From assembly GCF_001676725.1 (NCBI RefSeq), contig NZ_CP016172.1, positions 682,001 to 746,000 of the forward strand: a stretch of DNA of 64,000 bases, read 5' to 3'. Below, in pieces: positions 10,216 to 18,559 of this stretch. Both the position numbers and the translations under genes were made by a program. Below the pieces are notes generated by a model that worked only from the letters and a program-made list of their open reading frames with translations, did not search any database and was not told the origin of the DNA. Positions within the stretch are counted from its first letter, which is position 1. Each line of letters starts with the position of its first letter. The DNA is from Bordetella flabilis. Its GTDB lineage: Bacteria; Pseudomonadota; Gammaproteobacteria; Burkholderiales; Burkholderiaceae_B.

Positions 10216-10427
10216 TTGGAGTTCCTCTGAATGAACAATGTTTCGGTGAGGTGCATTCTGCGGAAATCCGCCAAAAGCAAAATGACATGGATAGCATTAG
10301 ATAAGTGACGCTGAGTCACTAATGAGGCATGATTGAAATCTGTACGGCATGGCTGTCCGGTGCGATGATGCTGTGCTGTCCTTAAGTCGATCACTGGCGA
10401 TCCATCATCCGCGGTACGAGCGCGACC

Positions 10428-10911
10428 ATGAAATGCAGTAGCGAGAAGCTGTCCGGCGGCATCAGCGTGTTCGCTGCGGTAGTCGATGCAGGGCGCCGCT
10501 TCGGAAGTGCTGGGAATGTCGCCGCCAGGCGTCAGTCGGGCGATTGCCAGGCTGGAAAAGAAATCTGAAGATTCGGCTCTTCAACCGAACGACACGCTCC
10601 GTCTCCCTGACAGAAGAAGGCCGCCGATTTGCGAGCAGGTCATGCCCCATCTCACAGGGCTGGAGGAAGCAGCCGCTGCCGCCGCAGGTGGCGCGTCGGC
10701 TGTGCGCGGAAAGCCGAGAGTCAATTTGGACCCCGTTTCCCACCGCGTCATTCTCGGGCAACGGCTCAACGAGTTCGTGGACGCGCACCCGGAGCTCGAG
10801 ATCGGGTTCATGGCGCGAGACAGTCTGGATGACCTCGTCATGGACGGCTTCGACCTCGCGCTACGGTTCGGCGAGCCCAGGACATCCACCCTGCGAGCTG
10901 ACCAGAAATAA
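10428..10911 (+). pseudogene. LysR-family regulator, multiply frameshifted and truncated
   Basis: Pieces of one LysR protein are spread over the three forward frames. FAAVVDAG follows the ATG at 10428. EVLGMSPPGVSRAIARLEKK (helix-turn-helix) and RLFNRTTRSVSLTEEGRRF then occur in different frames. The effector-domain start LNEFVDAHPELEIGF and DLALRFGEP continues to 10911, where it ends about 150 residues short of a full protein. At least three frame changes are needed. It points away from the serine hydrolase at 8902-10215, the usual position of a LysR regulator and its target. Confidence 0.85.
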
Positions 10912-11126
10912 CCGGCGCGTCGGCACGAGCTAGCGCTGCTGCGGCGAGCTGGCGAGGCGAGGTGAATCGGCCGATTACCCATTGTCAGCGGTCTTCCACG
11001 TCCAGGCCACGAACGTCAGTTGTGGGGCGTCGGCGGAAGTCCGCCGCCGACCGATGACATCAGTATCGACGAGAACCGGACTTCCGACGCTGCGTGCTTG
11101 ATCGACACGGATATGCGGTCTGCGAC

Positions 11127-12545
11127 TCAATGAGATGCAACGATTCTTGCGAGCGTCGCGCATGCGGCGTCTATGTTGCCGCGGTGCAGGTTCGTCACGC
11201 TGAGTAGCAAGCCACGTTGCGCGTGAGCGCGGCAAAGGTGCCAAGCGGAGAGCGCCGAAGGCGCGAGGCCATGTGCGCGGGCGATACGCACCACGGCGAT
11301 GTCGTCGGCGGTGTGTTGCAGCGGTGCGATCACGCCTAGGCCCGCCGTCAGCGTGCCCGGCAGAAACCTGCTGACATGCGTTAGCGCGAGGCTGCGGCGT
11401 TCGGCATAGAGAGCCTTCATCTGCCGCAGGTGCCGCAGGAAGCGCCCATCGGATAGAAAGTCCGTAACAGCCAACTGGGTAGTCCGGTTCGGAGCCGGGG
11501 CCAACACGGCGGCGACTTCGACCAGACGTTCCGCCAGCGATCGTGGGGCGACGACGAAACCGAGGCCAAGCGCCGGGCTGAGAGTTTTGCTGAACGACCC
11601 GATGTGAACCACGCGCTCGGCGCCTGGGCCTGAGGCAAGGGCCGGTGCTGCCCGACCGTCGAGCTGAAGTTCTCCGAGATAATCGTCTTCGATGATCCAG
11701 GCGTCACTTGACGCCGCCCAGTCGAGCAAGGCGTGTCTCCGTGCTGGCGACAGGGTCACGCCAAGCGGTGCGTGTTGGCCAGGGGTGACCAGTGCCAGCA
11801 TGGCGTCTGGCGCGCGGGCGATCCCATCTTCTACGCGCAGCCCCTCGGCATCAACGGGCACGGGTTCGAGCGCTGCGCCGATCAGCTCGAGCCCGCGTCT
11901 TCCCAGCGGATAACCTGGCTCCTCGATCCACGCCTTGCGCCCGTGCGCGCGTAGTGCCGTCAGCGCAAGCAGCAGACCCTGCCGGTATCCACTGGTGACG
12001 ATGATTTGATCGGGATGGCATTGCATTTGTCGGCTAATGGCAAGGTGGCTCGCGATCTGGGCCCGCAGCGCAGGTTCGCCGCGCGGGTCAGCGTAGGCCG
12101 TGTAAGTGATGGCGTCGTCGCGTACGGCGCGCGTTCGCATACGGGCCCAGAGCTTGGCCGGAAACGCGTCGTGAGCTGGTACGCCCATTTGGAACGGCAA
12201 CGGGGCGCTCGAAAATGGACGGGTGAAAGCCGCCAAAGGCCTGTCTATTGGCGCCTCGTCGACCGCTGGGCCGGCGGGCGGCGGAGCGCATACGCGCGTG
12301 CCTGCGGGTCCCGCACCGAATACCAGGTTCTCGGCGATCAGCCGATCGTAAGCCACGCGGATGGTGCCGCGGGCGACGCCAAGCTGCGCGGCGAGGTCTC
12401 GACCGGAAGGCAGACGCTGTCCCGGCGCAAGCCGGCCGTCGAGGATCGCCTGCCGCAGGCTCGCATGGATCTGGTCGCCGATTGGCGCGACGGCGGCACG
12501 GTCCACCTGGATGGATAGCACATTTAACGAGTTTAGGTCAGTCAT
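11127..12545 (-). CDS. MocR/PdxR-type regulator (GntR HTH fused to aminotransferase fold)
   Basis: This 472-residue protein has a GntR winged helix in residues 20-75 (PIGDQIHASLRQAILDG, RLPSGRDLAAQLGVARGTIR). It is joined to a fold-type I aminotransferase domain that carries the PLP-binding SFSKTLSPALGLGF, with K320 as the Schiff-base lysine, and the EDDYLGEL aspartate region. The length is normal for MocR proteins, which sense PLP or amino-acid-like ligands. It is divergent from the carboxymuconolactone-decarboxylase-like gene at 12703, its likely target. A direct repeat overlaps its start codon, which suggests autoregulation. Confidence 0.93.
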   Translation of the reverse strand: MTDLNSLNVLSIQVDRAAVAPIGDQIHASLRQAILDGRLAPGQRLPSGRDLAAQLGVARGTIRVAYDRLIAENLVFGAGPAGTRVCAPPPAGPAVDEAPIDRPLAAFTRPFSSAPLPFQMGVPAHDAFPAKLWARMRTRAVRDDAITYTAYADPRGEPALRAQIASHLAISRQMQCHPDQIIVTSGYRQGLLLALTALRAHGRKAWIEEPGYPLGRRGLELIGAALEPVPVDAEGLRVEDGIARAPDAMLALVTPGQHAPLGVTLSPARRHALLDWAASSDAWIIEDDYLGELQLDGRAAPALASGPGAERVVHIGSFSKTLSPALGLGFVVAPRSLAERLVEVAAVLAPAPNRTTQLAVTDFLSDGRFLRHLRQMKALYAERRSLALTHVSRFLPGTLTAGLGVIAPLQHTADDIAVVRIARAHGLAPSALSAWHLCRAHAQRGLLLSVTNLHRGNIDAACATLARIVASH

Positions 12546-12557
12546 CTTGGGTCAGTC
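12536..12557. promoter_or_regulatory. Direct repeat at the MocR start, possible operator
   Basis: GGTCAGTC occurs at 12536-12543 and again at 12550-12557, six bases apart; the first copy overlaps the MocR start codon. MocR proteins commonly bind direct repeats in the divergent control region. Assignment as an operator is inference. Confidence 0.4.
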
Positions 12558-12702
12558 GTTTCAGCAGTTTTTGGGCCTGTTTCTCCAATACCCGGTGGAG
12601 TAACGTCTGCTTATGACATGGATCGCGGTCGAAGTCGATAGGCGGCCCCCAAGGCGCGCCGGCCCCGATCCCAGGCATCATCCACGACAGGAAAGGACTG
12701 TG

Positions 12703-13149
12703 ATGACCCGTTTGAACTGGCAAGAGATCGCACCCGAGGGCGCGAAGGCACTTTTCGGTATCCACCACTACGTCACGAAGAAGACGAACCTCCCGGAGGA
12801 ACTCGTGCACCTCGTGTTCCTCCGCGTTTCGCAAATCAACGGCTGCGCACACTGCATCGACATGCACAGTCGCGATCTCAGGAAAACCATGTCGATCGAC
12901 AAGATCACGTTGGTACCGGTATGGGACGAGGTGCACCATCTATTCTCTGACCAGGAGCGCGCCGCGCTGGCCTGGGCTGAAGAGGTGACCCGTGTCAGCG
13001 AAACGCACGCCTCTGATGAGGCGTATGCCGCCGCCTCGGCACAATTCACGCCCAAGGATCTGGTTGACCTCACGATCACGATCGCCGCAATGAACGCGTT
13101 CAATCGATTGGGCGCGCCATTTCGGCTTCCTGTCGCTGCCCAGTCGTGA
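12703..13149 (+). CDS. Carboxymuconolactone decarboxylase-family (AhpD-like) protein
   Basis: This 148-residue alpha-helical protein of the CMD/AhpD family carries the redox motif C-x2-C-x3-H in NGCAHCIDMHSRDL (about residues 46-59). In AhpD-type members the motif supports alkylhydroperoxidase activity rather than decarboxylation. The ATG at 12703 follows AGGAAAGGA; the upstream in-frame ATG at 12613 adds 30 residues without homology. It is divergent from the MocR regulator, a pairing that recurs in proteobacteria. Action in the cytoplasm on peroxides or reactive carbonyls is likely but not shown. Confidence 0.9.
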   Translation: MTRLNWQEIAPEGAKALFGIHHYVTKKTNLPEELVHLVFLRVSQINGCAHCIDMHSRDLRKTMSIDKITLVPVWDEVHHLFSDQERAALAWAEEVTRVSETHASDEAYAAASAQFTPKDLVDLTITIAAMNAFNRLGAPFRLPVAAQS

Positions 13150-13209
13150 TCTGGTTTGCACACGCGGATTGGAAGTGTTGCTTCACGGCGGCCCCAAGAT
13201 TTCGGGACC

Positions 13210-13493
13210 CTAGCGGCGGATTATGCAATTCAGGCTGCTAGTTCGAGCGGCGCTTCCTGGGCGGGATTGCGGCTCTGAATCCCCGCTGGACTGCAGCTGT
13301 TGAGCCTGATTTAGTTTTATCCACTGCTGTAGTGGGTCACGGGTGGCCTGCGTGATTTCAAACTGCACAGGGCGCCGAATCTTGCGCTGCATGACTATGG
13401 TGCGCGTCGCCATTTGATCGCCGTGGCAAACGTCCCGGACCTTGAGAGCCACGAGGTCGTATCCGCGAGTTTGCTGTCGATGCCGGGGTTTAG
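13210..13493 (-). pseudogene. Tyrosine recombinase (phage-type integrase) remnant
   Basis: The minus strand reads DLVALKVRDVCHGDQMATR, then RPVQFEITQATRDPLQQW. This is the central catalytic-domain segment of a widespread family of site-specific integrases (the part holding the first catalytic arginine region). Just upstream, GIDSKL appears in another frame, so a one-base frameshift separates it from the rest of the motif (SKLRGYDLVALKV). After QQWIKLNQ the similarity ends. The C-terminal R-H-x-x-H and tyrosine are absent. It is a dead fragment of a mobile element. Confidence 0.78.
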
Positions 13494-13620
13494 TGGCGCC
13501 AGTTCGCGTGTACGGCCTTCTACGTCACTCGCGGCCCTGTCCGCCTCATGACGCATTACTGCTCCATAGCGAACAGGTTGAAACTGGAAGGACCCGGATA
13601 TTTACCCGCATGCACGCAGA

Positions 13621-14487
13621 TCATTGTGCAGCCGCGGAATCCGACAGCATCATGTCGGCGATATCCAGCATCGCACGCAAGCGATCCATGTGCCGCAGGT
13701 CTTGGTGATAGCCGACCCATATATCCCGCGTCGGAGGTTCATCCGGCGTGTCGATGCGCTGCAATCCGGAGACGGCATCGCCAAGTGGCCTTGGCAGCAC
13801 CGCGATGCCCATGCCCCTCAAGCACATCTGTGCCTGGACCGAACGGTTCGTGCTTCTGAAAGCACGTCGGCAGAGCGGAAACCTCTCCAATACCCAAGCC
13901 ACATCGGGGAAATGCGATTGTGCGGTATTCATGAGAATGACCCCTGCGGATGCTGGATCGTCCTGCAAAGCCTGCTTGGTTCCCGCCGACGCATACACCC
14001 CATATGAAATCCGCATCAGGCGGCGCTGAACAATATCCGGTTCGCTGAAAGGCACGATGCGAAAGGCCACGTCGGCCTCCCGACGTGAGAGATCGAGTAA
14101 CCGATGGCTTGCAATCACTTCCGGCACGACAGCGGGATGACGGCGTGTCAACTCGAGCAGGACTGGCGCCAGGACATAGCCAGCGAACCAGTCCGCTGAC
14201 GAGATCCGCAGGATGCCTTCGAGGCGTTGGTCGTTGCCGGTCAAACGCCTTTCCATGGACAGCGCGGAATCCTCCATGGACTCTGCCAGTGCCCGCACGG
14301 TGTCGCCGGCGTCCGTGAGCACCAGTCCGTCCTTGGTTCTACGAAAGAGCGGTTGCTTGGCTTCGTCCTCAAGCACCTTTATGCGGCGACCCACTGTCGG
14401 ATGGCTCACGCCCAGCACCCTGGCGGCTTCTCCGAAGGACCCGCTGCGAGCTACTGCCAGGAAGATGCGAACGTCGTTCCACTCCAT
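13621..14487 (-). CDS. LysR-family transcriptional regulator
   Basis: This 288-residue LysR regulator has the helix-turn-helix in residues 16-36 (SFGEAARVLGVSHPTVGRRI), followed by LEDEAKQPLFRRTKDGLVLTDAG and an effector domain from about residue 90. It is divergent from the MFS/SDR/EthD operon, its probable target. The ATG at 14487 (MEWNDVRIFLAVA) fits family N-termini; an ATG three codons upstream (14496) is equally possible. The much longer open frame upstream has no homology. A perfect palindrome sits 12 bases upstream of the start. Confidence 0.9.
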   Translation of the reverse strand: MEWNDVRIFLAVARSGSFGEAARVLGVSHPTVGRRIKVLEDEAKQPLFRRTKDGLVLTDAGDTVRALAESMEDSALSMERRLTGNDQRLEGILRISSADWFAGYVLAPVLLELTRRHPAVVPEVIASHRLLDLSRREADVAFRIVPFSEPDIVQRRLMRISYGVYASAGTKQALQDDPASAGVILMNTAQSHFPDVAWVLERFPLCRRAFRSTNRSVQAQMCLRGMGIAVLPRPLGDAVSGLQRIDTPDEPPTRDIWVGYHQDLRHMDRLRAMLDIADMMLSDSAAAQ

Positions 14488-14499
14488 GCCAAGCATATC

Positions 14500-14515
14500 C
14501 GTACAAAAATGTACG
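14500..14515. promoter_or_regulatory. Perfect 6-4-6 inverted repeat upstream of LysR
   Basis: CGTACA, AAAA, TGTACG is a perfect inverted repeat located just in front of the LysR gene and within the region it shares with the divergent MFS operon. It could be the LysR operator (autoregulation) or a small hairpin; I favour an operator. Confidence 0.5.
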
Positions 14516-14788
14516 AAGAATTTACACGAATGGCAGTATTCGAACAATATTGTTTGGATCATCATGCGGCTCCATGACGAATGTTCTCTGCGAACCGACT
14601 GTGCGCCCACCTCAGGCCAGTCTGATTTGGACCTCAAGGTATGAATACTGAACCTCGGCACGTTGTAGGAGCGCTCGAAGCTGCGTTTGCGTCGCCCGAA
14701 CTCTCCGCTGTGATGGACGATGTCCCGCGCCTCACCACCATTGCTCCGCTGCGTCTTCGACTGACTGCGCTTTGAAGACTCGCACGCC

Positions 14789-16228
14789 ATGACTACATTG
14801 ACTCAAACCACTGGGACGGCAGCCCCTGACTCCCGTCGCTGGCTCGCCTTGGCCGTCCTGCTGACTGGCACTCTCCTGCCACCTTTGGACTTCTTCATCG
14901 TCAACGTGGCTCTACCTGCCATACGGACGGACCTGCAAGCGTCTTCTGACGTCTCGCAGTTGGTGATTTCGGTGTATGCCGCAGCCTATGCCGTCACCCT
15001 GATCCTGGGCGGTCGTCTAGGTGATCTCTATGGCCGGAAGCGCGTATTCATGGCCGGCATGCTCGGCTTTGGCGTCGCCTCGGCGCTGTGTGGCCTGGCA
15101 CCGGCGCCGGGCATGCTTGTCGTCGGCCGGCTGCTGCAAGGGGTATCGGCAGCGATCATGGCGCCGCAATCATTGGCCTCGATACACGCCATCTTTCCGG
15201 CGAACGAGAAGAATCGCGCGCTGAGTCTATACGGCGCGACATTCGGCCTGGCCTCCGTGGGCGGTCAACTGCTGGGGGGGCTGCTGGTTTCGACAAGCCC
15301 GTGGGGGTTGGGGTGGCGCAGCGTCTTTTTGATCAACCTTCCCATCATCATCGTTGCCGTTCCAGCTGCAATGATGCTGCTGCGTGAAAGTCGAGCCGAA
15401 CGTTCGCCTCGCTTGGACGTGCCGGGGGCAATGCTGCTGGCGGTTGGTTTGCTTGCGCTCGTGGTTCCGCTTATCGAAGGGCAGGAACACCACTGGCCGT
15501 GGTGGTGCATAGTGCCGCTGGTTTTGAGCATGCCGTTGTTATGGCTCTTCTGGCAGTATGAAAAGGCACAGGAGAGCGCCGGCAGAACTCCTCTGGTTCT
15601 GCCATCGCTTCTGGCCATGCGTGGGTTGCGACGCAGTTTGGCATCAACGTTCTTCTTCTATGCGCTCGCCGCGTTCTTTCTGGTGTTCGCCGTGTACGAA
15701 CAGGCCGGCCTGGGCCATGATGCGTTGACGGCCGGCTTGGCCATCCTGCCGCTCGGCATCGGGTTCTTCCTCGGCCCACTGTGCAGCCCGCACATCGCCC
15801 GGCGAATGGGCTCACGCACCGCCGGGTTCGGCATGGTTCTGGAGGTGCTCGGTCTGGTCATGGTCGCAGCGCTGGCTTTCGCCGGCGCGTCGTCGTGGCT
15901 TGCGTTGCCCTTGTTTCTGATTGGCGCCGGGCAAGGTATAGCCCTTCCTGCGCTGGTGCGCTTGAACGTGGACCATGTGGAAACACGCTGGGCGGGGCTG
16001 GCCTCGGGCTTGGTGAACGCCACCTTGCAGATCAGCGCTGCAGTAAGCGTCGCCTTGTTCGGCGGTCTATTCATCGCGATCGCGCCTGATGGTGCAAGCG
16101 CTCAGGACGTGCAGCTCGGCTTTGCGGTGGCTTCATTGGCCATAGGCGCGTCACTGGCACTGGCCGCCGCACTAAGTTGGAAACGCCAAGAACATGAAAA
16201 ATCAAAAATCCTTTTGCATCGTGGATGA
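14789..16228 (+). CDS. MFS multidrug transporter, DHA2 (EmrB/QacA) type, 14 helices
   Basis: This 479-residue transporter starts with LDFFIVNVALPAI (helix 1 with the D-x-x-I-V-N-V-A-L-P signature of DHA2 drug/proton antiporters). It then has motif A in the first cytoplasmic loop (GRLGDLYGRKRVF) and the antiporter motif-C region around GLASVGGQLLGGLL. The number of hydrophobic stretches fits 14 helices. It exports a toxic compound from the cytoplasm using the proton gradient. No partner adaptor (EmrA) is next to it, so it probably works alone. SDR and EthD genes follow within 30 bases each. Confidence 0.93.
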   Translation: MTTLTQTTGTAAPDSRRWLALAVLLTGTLLPPLDFFIVNVALPAIRTDLQASSDVSQLVISVYAAAYAVTLILGGRLGDLYGRKRVFMAGMLGFGVASALCGLAPAPGMLVVGRLLQGVSAAIMAPQSLASIHAIFPANEKNRALSLYGATFGLASVGGQLLGGLLVSTSPWGLGWRSVFLINLPIIIVAVPAAMMLLRESRAERSPRLDVPGAMLLAVGLLALVVPLIEGQEHHWPWWCIVPLVLSMPLLWLFWQYEKAQESAGRTPLVLPSLLAMRGLRRSLASTFFFYALAAFFLVFAVYEQAGLGHDALTAGLAILPLGIGFFLGPLCSPHIARRMGSRTAGFGMVLEVLGLVMVAALAFAGASSWLALPLFLIGAGQGIALPALVRLNVDHVETRWAGLASGLVNATLQISAAVSVALFGGLFIAIAPDGASAQDVQLGFAVASLAIGASLALAAALSWKRQEHEKSKILLHRG

Positions 16229-16252
16229 ATGCTTCCGAGAGAACGCTCTGTC

Positions 16253-17017
16253 ATGAACACTGCCTTGAAGAATCCCTTGCCTGGTCTGGCCCATAAACGG
16301 GCGCTTGTTACCGGTGCAGCGCGTGGCATCGGTGCGGCTATCGCGCTCAAGCTGGCCGAAGACGGCGCGGACGTCGCTATCACCTACGAGAAATCGGCCG
16401 GGAAGGCAGCGGCTCTGGCTGCCGAGATTCGCGCCCTCGGCCGCAACGCCGTCGCCATCCAAGCAGATGCGGCCAGCCCTGATGCCGCGAAGGCCGCGGT
16501 AGAGCAGACCGTGGGGGACCTAGGGGGGCTGGACATCCTTGTCAACAACGCCGGCGTCCTGATTCCAGGCCCGTTTTCCGAGCAGTCGCTGGAGGAGATA
16601 ACCCTGCAACTCGACGTCAATGTGCGCGGCGTTCTCATGACCACCCAGGCCGCGCTGAGATACCTTCCCAATGGCGGTCGTATCATCACTATTGGCAGCA
16701 ATGCCGGCCTGTCGGTGCCATTCGCTGGCATCGCAGTCTATGCGGCTACCAAATCCGCGATGGAGAGCTTTACCCGTGGGCTTGCCCGTGAGCTAGGTCC
16801 TCGTGACATCACCGTCAATCTGGTTCGTCCTGGTCCCATCGACACTGACATGAATCCTGCCGACGGCCCTCTTGCTTCCTCCATCCTGCCAAGCCTGTCT
16901 ATTGCCCGCTACGGAAAGACCAGGGAGGTGGCCGAAGCCGTCGCCTTCCTGGCCGGGCCTGGCGCCGCCTATGTCACCGGTTCGGGAATCCTTGTCGATG
17001 GCGGCATAAGTGCCTAA
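16253..17017 (+). CDS. Short-chain dehydrogenase/reductase
   Basis: This 254-residue classical SDR has the cofactor motif TGAARGIG (about residues 19-26), NNAG in [11 protein letters not shown], a catalytic serine in TIGSNAG, and the catalytic YAATK. The C-terminus is VTGSGILVDGGI. It interconverts an alcohol and a ketone with NAD(P). It starts 24 bases after the MFS stop and is followed by an EthD-like gene, so the three form one operon. The ATG at 16253 is preferred over the one at 16229. The substrate is unknown. Confidence 0.94.
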   Translation: MNTALKNPLPGLAHKRALVTGAARGIGAAIALKLAEDGADVAITYEKSAGKAAALAAEIRALGRNAVAIQADAASPDAAKAAVEQTVGDLGGLDILVNNAGVLIPGPFSEQSLEEITLQLDVNVRGVLMTTQAALRYLPNGGRIITIGSNAGLSVPFAGIAVYAATKSAMESFTRGLARELGPRDITVNLVRPGPIDTDMNPADGPLASSILPSLSIARYGKTREVAEAVAFLAGPGAAYVTGSGILVDGGISA

Positions 17018-17045
17018 TGCGGCAAATCATGAATGGAGAGGGAGC

Positions 17046-17348
17046 ATGAGCAGGATGATTGTTGTCTGCACTGGCGATGCCAGCGTGAGGTTTGATCGCG
17101 ACTACTATGCGAATGATCATTTCAGGCTGGCAAGGGCATGCTGGGAGCGGTATGGACTGCAGTCTGTGGAGGCGTTCTTCCCGTACTCTGAAAGCGGTGA
17201 CTGGAGATCCATTGGTGTTTACACATTCTCCTCGGTGCAAGATGTGAAAGACGCGCTGGAGAGCCCAGAGACAGAGCAAGTGATGGCGGACGTGAAGAAA
17301 TTCACCGACGCGCCAGTCGTGTTACGCAGTCTATTCACGCCGTTTTGA
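17046..17348 (+). CDS. EthD-family small protein
   Basis: This 100-residue protein has the ferredoxin-like (dimeric alpha-beta barrel) EthD domain. Visible features are an N-terminal strand MIVVCTG, the FDRDYYANDHFRLARACWERYGL segment with the conserved Y and H, and the closing VMADVKKFTDAPVV. EthD was found next to an ether-degrading P450, and its relatives include small monooxygenases and accessory proteins. GGAGAGGGAGC precedes the ATG at 17046. Last gene of the MFS-SDR-EthD set; it may act on the same compound. Confidence 0.85.
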   Translation: MSRMIVVCTGDASVRFDRDYYANDHFRLARACWERYGLQSVEAFFPYSESGDWRSIGVYTFSSVQDVKDALESPETEQVMADVKKFTDAPVVLRSLFTPF

Positions 17349-17453
17349 GAAACATGCTGCTCGGCGCCGAGAAGTCGTCTTCTGAAGCATAGTATTCGCC
17401 GCCGCAGCGTTCTACTTGTACGATGGCAGGTTCTAAAACGAAGCCCGCGAGTG

Positions 17454-18065
17454 ATGAACAACAACGCCTCTCAAGTTATCCAACCGACCTTGGTTGGTGA
17501 AACTGTCGAACTCCGGCCGCTTCAGCAGGAACATGGGCCTGAGCTGTTGAACGCCGCCGCGGACGGGGAATTGTGGAACCTGAAGGTGACGGTTGTTCCA
17601 AGGGCGGAAAGTGTCGATAACTACATCGCTTCCGCGTTGGAAGGTCGAAAGGCGGGCACTGTCATGCCTTTTGTGATCGTCAGGCGCGATACCGGATTGG
17701 TCGTCGGCAGCACCCGTTTCTGGAAAATCGACCGGGCGAACAGAAAGCTGGAAATCGGGCACACATGGTTGTGTGCCTCGGTCCAACGGTCGGGTGTCAA
17801 CACCGAAGCGAAGTACCTTCTTCTGGTCCACGCATTCGAGGTAATGAACTGTGTTCGCGTGCAATTCACGACAGACGAACTTAACGAAAGATCAAGGGCA
17901 GCGATTCTGCGCATCGGCGCGAAACAAGAGGGAATCGTTCGGCACGAGCGGATCATGCCGGATGGAAGAAAGCGCAACTCCGTACGCTTCAGCATTATCG
18001 ATTCCGAGTGGCCAGACGTGAAGGCGATGCTGCAGCGGAAAATCCAGCGATCAGTCCTGCGTTGA
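17454..18065 (+). CDS. GNAT N-acetyltransferase, RimJ/RimL type
   Basis: This 203-residue GNAT protein has GETVELRPLQQEH at the N-terminus, GSTRFWKIDRANRKLEIGHT in the middle, and the late NERSRAAILRIGAKQEGIVRHE, the standard RimJ/RimL order. These enzymes acetylate protein N-termini or small amines with acetyl-CoA. The ATG at 17454 is used; a GTG immediately before it is possible. It stands alone, with a non-coding stretch on both sides. Its base composition is lower in GC than that of the operons further right. Confidence 0.88.
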   Translation: MNNNASQVIQPTLVGETVELRPLQQEHGPELLNAAADGELWNLKVTVVPRAESVDNYIASALEGRKAGTVMPFVIVRRDTGLVVGSTRFWKIDRANRKLEIGHTWLCASVQRSGVNTEAKYLLLVHAFEVMNCVRVQFTTDELNERSRAAILRIGAKQEGIVRHERIMPDGRKRNSVRFSIIDSEWPDVKAMLQRKIQRSVLR

Positions 18066-18559
18066 TCAAGACCGACGTCAAGGTCAAACCCGCCCACGGG
18101 TCGTTCTCTGCGGGAAAACCGAAGGTCGCTTCCGGGCAAGCATCTTGGCGCAGACAGGATCTCGTTAGCAGCGCAAGAGCCCCGCTTCGCGATAGCTGCG
18201 GATCAATGCGTTCGATGTCCCCGCGACCGCGCGCCATCAGCTGCGCACCGGCGGCCGCTGCATAGATGGCACAAGCACGCCGATGCGTTTGCTCGCGGCT
18301 GCGAACACGCTATCGGCGTCACGTCGCCCGGTTAATGTCCGTTATCGACGTAGCTGCGGGCGTCCGGCCGCTCATGAGCGGCGGTCGACGAAGGTCCGAT
18401 GGTGGCCGGCAGCAGCAGCTCGGAACTGTCCGATCCCTACTTCAAAGGCGGAAACTCGCGCAGAAGCTCCGCCGACGTCAAGAAGCACAAAACGTTTCAT
18501 GGGCGCAACCCAAAAGCCGGATTCGCATCCAACTCTTGGGGGGCGATGAAATCCAGATT
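18066..18559. other. Non-coding stretch, possibly decayed
   Basis: These 494 bases hold several short frames in both directions, none with a recognisable domain. It lies at the junction between the accessory region and the sulfite dehydrogenase genes and may contain decayed sequence. No hairpin with a T-run was seen. Confidence 0.45.

Noticed and set aside
14641..14775. 44-codon open frame between LysR and the MFS gene
   Set aside because: No ribosome site and no homology; it lies in the shared control region and is probably chance.
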